A DNA stretch of 64,000 nt. Source: Phorcus lineatus (taxonomy: Eukaryota; Mollusca; Gastropoda; Trochida; Trochidae). Where the stretch lies: assembly GCA_921293015.1 (NCBI GenBank), contig OV121086.1, positions 26,770,254-26,834,253 on the forward strand, in the 5' to 3' direction. Below are positions 59,101 through 64,000 of the stretch, piece after piece. A model generated the notes under the pieces. That model was not told the DNA's origin. It was given only the letters and a program-made list of their open reading frames with translations, and made no database searches. The position numbers and the translations under genes were made by a program. Position 1 is the stretch's first letter; every line of letters begins with the position of its first letter.

Positions 59101-60183
59101 AAGAATGTTGGTACCCGTTACTCACGATCTACCTTTTCAAATGAGTGTCATCGTCGGTAGAAGTGCAAGAGCCAAATCTCCTTCTCTTAATTTATTGATT
59201 GAATATATATTCTACAAGTTCATTGATTCACAATGATTGGACGTCTTGACAATAAACTAAGTAGCAGTCGAATGCCAAGAGTTCCGCCATTATGACAGGA
59301 AATATATTCCGCTTAGCGGGTCCAAGGCGTGAAAATACAATAGGTTTAATTAGAGACAATCAAATTGAGAACTGAAATTGAATGCGATGGGATTACATAA
59401 TGGCCACCTGTTTGTCATAAAATATAAGACTAGTTAAACCAGTCTTATTGCGAGAAGGTAATCAATTATACTCTGATCTTTGCAAGTGATGAGGAGTTTA
59501 TACTGGCGCCAACTATCACTTAACGCGGCAGGACACGCTTCAGTGACCACGGATCAGTTCAGTTCTGTTCGTACTGGTGCTAATTAGCTGGTGTTTCGAA
59601 AACACCGTATTAAAGTTGTTTATCGGCCGATTTCGAAAATTTAAATTCAAGTCACTGGCAAATTGGAATACATTTTAACGATTCACGAAAGTTGCCATGG
59701 GTCATTTCAGTCGACCTTTAACCTAACAACGAATAAGGAACTCTTAGATGATCAAGAGATTTGTTTAAGAGTCAGTCTTACAGTAAAGTTTAATTCAAGA
59801 AAATATGCATATGTACTCAATTTTTTTTTTATGAATTTGCATCGAATAATGAAATGCTAAAAAGATATTTTGGGAAAACTCATTTTGAAAAATATCAACT
59901 TTGAATAAGTGTTACCAACATTTAACCAACACGTAGACACAGCCGAAAAGCCTTATAACTTAGGGATTGGCGCAAATACAACCATAATTAAAAACATAAG
60001 AGTCTCATTGCAAATTATCACGAATGAAATATTGCTTCTGACCTGGAAATAGATATTTGACAAAACATTATACAATTTAATTGGATGACTGACAGACTGG
60101 TTTTAATCCATTTTTAAAGCTTCACAATTTGGTGAATAGAAAATATATGACAACTATTTTTATGTAGGCCTACCTACAAAGAC
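56183..60183. other. Upstream region of unit D with internal duplication, no gene seen
   Basis: Follows the unit pattern to about 56460, then contains a stretch absent from unit C up to about 58080. A direct repeat of roughly 0.9 kb is present as 57000-57980 and 58900-59720 (for example TGGCGCCAGCGTTAGAAA, CAAATCTCCTTCTCTTAATT, TGCTAATTAGCTGGTG). From 59720 to 60183 it matches 37560-37985. Open frames at 57897-58079, 58434-58682 and 59663-59860 have no recognised domain. Confidence 0.55.
58195..58260 (-). ncRNA. Hammerhead-like motif (candidate)
   Basis: The minus strand reads CCTGATAACAGTGTTAGCAG then ATACACCGAAACGTCGC. The order CTGATAA, a short stem (GTGT...ACAC) and GAAAC resembles the catalytic core of small hammerhead ribozymes found in Penelope-like elements, but the usual CTGATGA has an A. 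A diverged copy is at 58483-58525 and an internally deleted one at 36021-36050. Activity is doubtful. Confidence 0.3.
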
Positions 60184-60328
60184 TTTTTATTTTTTATTAT
60201 TTCACTGTTTTTGGTACAAAGTCAACATAAGGAGATCAATCGAATTGTTGAAACATGGAATTGTAATACTAATATTCCAAATATACAGTTATAATCATAG
60301 CGTCAACAATGTAGATAAAACGTCGACA

Positions 60329-60718
60329 TCAACTAAACAACGTATGACAAGAAGACCAAAATGTGGCAAAAGGTGTTACACTACAAGTTATCTTTGAATT
60401 GTATTTATCTAAGGTGTATGCAGATTCAATGTCATGTTTAATGTGTGCCATGTTTGGGCGTCTGTTTGCTAGTCTTGATTTAAAAATGTTGTACTTTGTG
60501 AGAATGATGATACGATTGACTACGTCATTTCTTCTCTCTCGGTATCCAAATAGTATTTTCGACTTATCAAAGTGAAGAAGGGTGCCAGTTTTAAGTTGAA
60601 TCCATTTAATAACATTGCTCCAAATTTCTTTTATTATATTGCAGTCATAAAACATGTGCGTTATAGTTTCCACTTCGTTTTTACAAAAAGTACAGACATT
60701 GGTGTCAATCAATTTCAT
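60329..60718 (-). CDS. LINE ORF2 C-terminal zinc-finger fragment
   Basis: The frame opens within MKLIDTNVCTFCKNEVETIT and ends FWSSCHTLFS, matching the end of the other LINE ORF2 (WSSCHNLFI). The Cys-x2-Cys...His...Cys zinc finger (CTFCKNEVETITHMFYDC) and ILFGYRERRND align with it. An intermediate part is at 61381-60938 (MNFLSKCEQHIKENI to TSK). It is separated from both by frame changes, so ORF2 of this copy is broken at two or more points past the RT. Confidence 0.85.
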   Translation of the reverse strand: MKLIDTNVCTFCKNEVETITHMFYDCNIIKEIWSNVIKWIQLKTGTLLHFDKSKILFGYRERRNDVVNRIIILTKYNIFKSRLANRRPNMAHIKHDIESAYTLDKYNSKITCSVTPFATFWSSCHTLFS

Positions 60719-61445
60719 TTTTGATAACAGTTGATTTGTTGATATGCATCTGTGGATAATACTATACTGAAACCATTGATGTTTTACATTAACAAGTGCC
60801 CTGAAAGGTATCTTATGAATATAATTCCAGTCAATGTCCGATATTTGTTCGTTAAAATCGATATTCCATTTCTTCCTGTATTTGTTGTTTGTATTTTGAT
60901 TTTCGGTTGTTTGTAGTGTATCGTAAAATATTCTGCATCATTTGCTTGTTTTCACTAGATCTTGTAAAAAATAAGGAATGCAGGGCATGCAGGTTTTTCT
61001 GAGTATAGTGTTATTCGTTATTTTACAATAGCGTTTTATAGTTTTATAGATCCCGGCATATTCTAAAAAGTTTGTTTTGCAGTTGTACAATTTATTAAAT
61101 TGTTCATAAGTTAGTATGTTTCCTTTGTCATCTACCAACTCGTTTATTAAATAAACTCCCGCCTTTACATAGTGTGTGTAGCATATTGGCTTATTGCCTA
61201 TTCTAAGGTTATCATTATGCCAGATAGGCTGTGTGAGCACATCATTTTGCTCCTTAATGCATTGTCCTTTACTACTGATGTATTGTCCCCATGCTAATAA
61301 CACATCCATCCAAAAATCATTTGTTCGCTTTGTCAGTATGTTTTCTTTGATATGTTGTTCACATTTTGAAAGAAAATTCATATCATTTGTGTTGATGTTA
61401 TGGTAAAATAATTTGCTAAGTTTCGAATCTTTCTTGAATAACCTG

Positions 61446-64000
61446 TTAATCCATGTAATCTTTTGCGATTTGATCGTTTGGTACCCTTAATCCTCCATCT
61501 TCAATTGATTTGCTAAGAATTTTTCGACTTACTTTATCGGGTTTATTTTGCCAAATAAATTTGAAAAACTCAGTATTTAATTGTTTCATAAAGGTTTTGT
61601 TTGGATTAGGGAGAGCTGAGAATAAATGATTTAATTTTGGTAGTATCAGATTTTTTAATACTGTATTTCTACCTATAGGTGTAAGGGCTCTTGCTGACCA
61701 TTTCTTCATTGTAAGCCGTACTTCCTTAAGTTTGTCTTTGTAGTTTCTTCCCACCATTTCTGCCAAATTATGCGTGAAGATAATGCCAAGGAGAGTAAAT
61801 TCAGTTTCATTCCAATTTAATTTCCATTTTCTACACAATATTTCTTTTGCATTTTTCAAAGATCCTATTTTTATAACTTGAGTTTTATTTGTATTGATTT
61901 TTAACCCAGAGAATGATGTATATTGTCGTAAGGTTTGCAACGTATTCCGAAGACATTCTTCAGTGCCATCTGATATCAATGTGGTGTCATCTGCAAATTG
62001 AGACACAAGATATTCTGTGTTTCCGATGGTAATACCTTTTATCTTTGGATTGATCCTTAGCATATTTGCAAGTATTTCTGCACATAATAGAAAAATGTAG
62101 GGGGATAAGGGGTCTCCCTGTCTACAACCTCTAGTTAAGCTAAAGTAGTCTGTGGCAAATCCGTTCACCAATACGCTTGATTTAATATTTTTATGGAATG
62201 TATGTAACCAGTGTTTCAAAGATTTTCCAAAATTGAAAAAGTCCAGTACTTTTGAAATAAAGTCCCATTCAACAGAATCAAAAGCCTTTTCAAAATCAAT
62301 TAAAAGAAGCACTCCTGGTAATTCCATACAGTCTGTATAGTCCATGATGTCGTATATTAGGCGTGTACATTCCCCTATATATCTGTTTGGCACAAAACCC
62401 TTTTGATCTTCATTGATGATATCATGTAGCATTGGTTTTATTCTATTAGCGATCGCTGCTGATGCAAGTTTATAAGAAACATTTAGCAAGGTTATTGGCC
62501 TCCAATTTTTTAAGTGTTCTTTTGATTTGCCTGGTTTAGGAAAGCAAGTAATTAATCCCTGCTTTTGGCTAGTAGAAAGTTCGCCTCTTAAATACCCCGA
62601 ATTAAGTGATTTAATGAGATACTTATTTAAGTCATTCCAGAAAAATTTATAAAACTCTGCTGTATATCCAGATGGTCCAGGACTTTTACCGTTTTTCATA
62701 TTTTTCAAAGCTTTTAACACTTCATCATATGATAAATCACCTTCCATTTGTTCTTTTTGTTTATCCTCTAACTTTGGTATATCGTGGTTTTTAAATATTT
62801 CCTCTAAGTCGGCATCATCTGAGCCTTGTTTAGTATATAATTTTGCATAAAAATGTTTTGCTTCCTTAATCAAATCGTCTGTTTTTGTAAGAGTTTCGCC
62901 GTTGTCATTTTCTAATTTGATTATAGCCTTCTTGAGGAAATTACGTTTCTCTAGTGATAAGAAATATTTGGTTGGTTTTTCCCCCTTTTCATTCCATTCA
63001 ACTTTTGATCGGAGCAATATGCCTTCAGTTTTGGCCGATTCGATTTCGTCAAGTTTTTCATTTTCTATTTTTAATTTAGATTGAATATCCTCCTTTACCG
63101 ACAATTCTTTAGCTGAGTCAAGTTCAATCGAGAATTGTTCTATTGCGCTAGTTATTTCTTTTTCATTCTTGCCTCTTTCCCGTTTTTTCTCTGAAGAATA
63201 TTTTATTGTTTGCCCTCTTATCATAAGTAATATCGTTTCGAAAAGAAGTTGATCATCAATACTGTATATTGGATTGCCCTCGCAGTCTGTTCCATTTTTA
63301 TATTGATGAATGGTTGCATTTATAGTTTCTTTAATTTTTTCAACATAAATTTTATCTCTAAGTAGCGAATTATTAAATTTCCAGTAACCTCTACCTTTTT
63401 CTACATCATTTAAGTCAAGAGTGAGCCAAATCGTCGAGTGATCTGATTTAAAAGCTGGATCAATACCAGTTTCCAAAATCGATTTTTCTAAGTTCTTCGA
63501 AAGTAAAAAGAAATTTAACCTTGCCTGTTTCACAGGATTAGGTTGTCGCCATGTATATCGTTTAGATGTTTCATTGGCTAATCTCCATGGATCTATTAGG
63601 CTATATTCTTCAATAAGTTCAATGACTTTTTCTCTTGCATTTGGACTATTAACATGCTTATAGTTAAAAGTGTCAATCTCCGGATTTTGGACTAAATTCC
63701 AAACTCCACATATGTTGTAGTAGTCGGAGTCAAGTGATTCAATGATATTAATAATGCTGTCAAAAAATAACGGATCATCATTTCTCGGCCCGTCTAGGGT
63801 TGCTAAAGTGAATGTTTTATCAGTTAATTTCAATTTTAATATTAAATAATTGCCATTGTCTTCGTCTCTAATTTCCTTTATGAGTTCGAAATCAAAACCC
63901 TTATTGAAGAGAATAGCTACTCCCCGTGAGCTACTTTTATACGAGCTGAAGCAACATTTAGGAGATCCCCCTTCTTCCCTAATTTTGGATTCTAGTTCTG
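61446..64000 (-). CDS. LINE ORF2, endonuclease and RT part (partial)
   Basis: The frame is open from the window edge (ELESKIREEGG, then SSSRGVAILFNKGFDFELIK) to 61446. The endonuclease has lost key residues: the GDFN box reads GVWN and the YGP box reads DGP; SDHSTIW keeps its SDH. The RT looks intact in sequence: LLIDFEKAFDSVEW, TRGCRQGDPLSPYIF and SQFADDTTLIS, followed by the thumb (LTPIGRNTVLKNLILPKLN, ALPNPNKTFMKQLN). The frame stops after GGLRVPND; a neighbouring frame continues with IKSQKITWINR, so a frame change lies near 61470. It is not expected to be active because of the endonuclease changes. Confidence 0.9.
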   Translation of the reverse strand, partial: ELESKIREEGGSPKCCFSSYKSSSRGVAILFNKGFDFELIKEIRDEDNGNYLILKLKLTDKTFTLATLDGPRNDDPLFFDSIINIIESLDSDYYNICGVWNLVQNPEIDTFNYKHVNSPNAREKVIELIEEYSLIDPWRLANETSKRYTWRQPNPVKQARLNFFLLSKNLEKSILETGIDPAFKSDHSTIWLTLDLNDVEKGRGYWKFNNSLLRDKIYVEKIKETINATIHQYKNGTDCEGNPIYSIDDQLLFETILLMIRGQTIKYSSEKKRERGKNEKEITSAIEQFSIELDSAKELSVKEDIQSKLKIENEKLDEIESAKTEGILLRSKVEWNEKGEKPTKYFLSLEKRNFLKKAIIKLENDNGETLTKTDDLIKEAKHFYAKLYTKQGSDDADLEEIFKNHDIPKLEDKQKEQMEGDLSYDEVLKALKNMKNGKSPGPSGYTAEFYKFFWNDLNKYLIKSLNSGYLRGELSTSQKQGLITCFPKPGKSKEHLKNWRPITLLNVSYKLASAAIANRIKPMLHDIINEDQKGFVPNRYIGECTRLIYDIMDYTDCMELPGVLLLIDFEKAFDSVEWDFISKVLDFFNFGKSLKHWLHTFHKNIKSSVLVNGFATDYFSLTRGCRQGDPLSPYIFLLCAEILANMLRINPKIKGITIGNTEYLVSQFADDTTLISDGTEECLRNTLQTLRQYTSFSGLKINTNKTQVIKIGSLKNAKEILCRKWKLNWNETEFTLLGIIFTHNLAEMVGRNYKDKLKEVRLTMKKWSARALTPIGRNTVLKNLILPKLNHLFSALPNPNKTFMKQLNTEFFKFIWQNKPDKVSRKILSKSIEDGGLRVPNDQIAKDYMD

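Larger units (their letters stand above)
60184..64000 (-). mobile_element. Tx1/L1-like LINE, 5' part beyond the window
   Basis: The 3' end, with A/T-rich tail on the minus strand, is at about 60184; unit C near 37975 shows the uninterrupted sequence CTACAAAGACTTGACATG. ORF2 runs leftward from the window edge and is broken into at least three frames (63998-61446, 61381-60938, 60718-60329). It is related to, but clearly different from, the LINE at 41297-48176 (many substitutions along the whole of ORF2). The 5' UTR and ORF1 would lie to the right of the window. Confidence 0.88.

Overview
The window looks like animal nuclear DNA, most likely from a marine bivalve mollusc. It is AT-rich, its genes have introns with GT/AG junctions, and it carries a local expansion of TRIM genes (RING, two B-boxes, coiled coil, NHL-like propeller), a pattern known from bivalves. 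About ten fragments or copies of non-LTR retrotransposons and several small DNA elements lie between the genes. The species is not determined, and I saw no bacterial, viral or organellar gene set.

The backbone is a tandem array of TRIM-type E3 ubiquitin ligase genes, all on the minus strand. They are A (3488-5571), B (22152-24448), C (30002-33234) and a damaged copy D (49394-53349). A decayed partial copy, E (28505-29396), lies next to C. The first ~1.4 kb of the window resembles the upstream flank of another copy beyond the left edge. Each gene has one RING exon (97 or 98 codons plus one base) that starts with ATG directly after a splice acceptor, a short intron, and one long exon with B-boxes, coiled coil, linker and propeller. 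The ATG-at-acceptor layout implies an upstream non-coding exon. A conserved donor-like block repeated at 25, 14045, 25699, 35353 and 55354 is the best candidate for it. The linker carries an 18-residue (54-bp) repeat, present about once in A and D, four times in B and 22 times in C.

Region by region: 1-1368 is the upstream flank of the off-window copy. 1369-5571 is the 3' flank and body of gene A, with a Jockey/CR1-like LINE at 2086-3291. 5572-19732 is the long upstream region of A, holding a 3.5-kb element with 37-bp inverted ends, LINE debris, a near-perfect foldback and a degenerate ~140-bp repeat. 19733-24448 is gene B, with a LINE inserted just after its stop codon. 24449-29396 holds B upstream sequence, a LINE fragment, a 22-bp palindromic minisatellite and pseudogene E. 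30002-40450 is gene C and its upstream region. 40451-48369 is a nested complex: a nearly full-length Tx1/L1-like LINE (41297-48176) flanked by a 193-bp duplication, one copy of which is split by an LTR-like element (40621-41268). 48370-53349 is gene D, with a LINE in its intron. 53350-60183 is D upstream sequence with a TTAA-flanked MITE and a local duplication. 60184-64000 is another Tx1/L1-like LINE running off the right edge.

The paralogous units give empty sites for many insertions, so several element boundaries and target duplications can be read directly by comparison. In function, the array would supply several related RING ligases that differ mainly in linker length. Their ligase and immune roles are inferred from family membership only.
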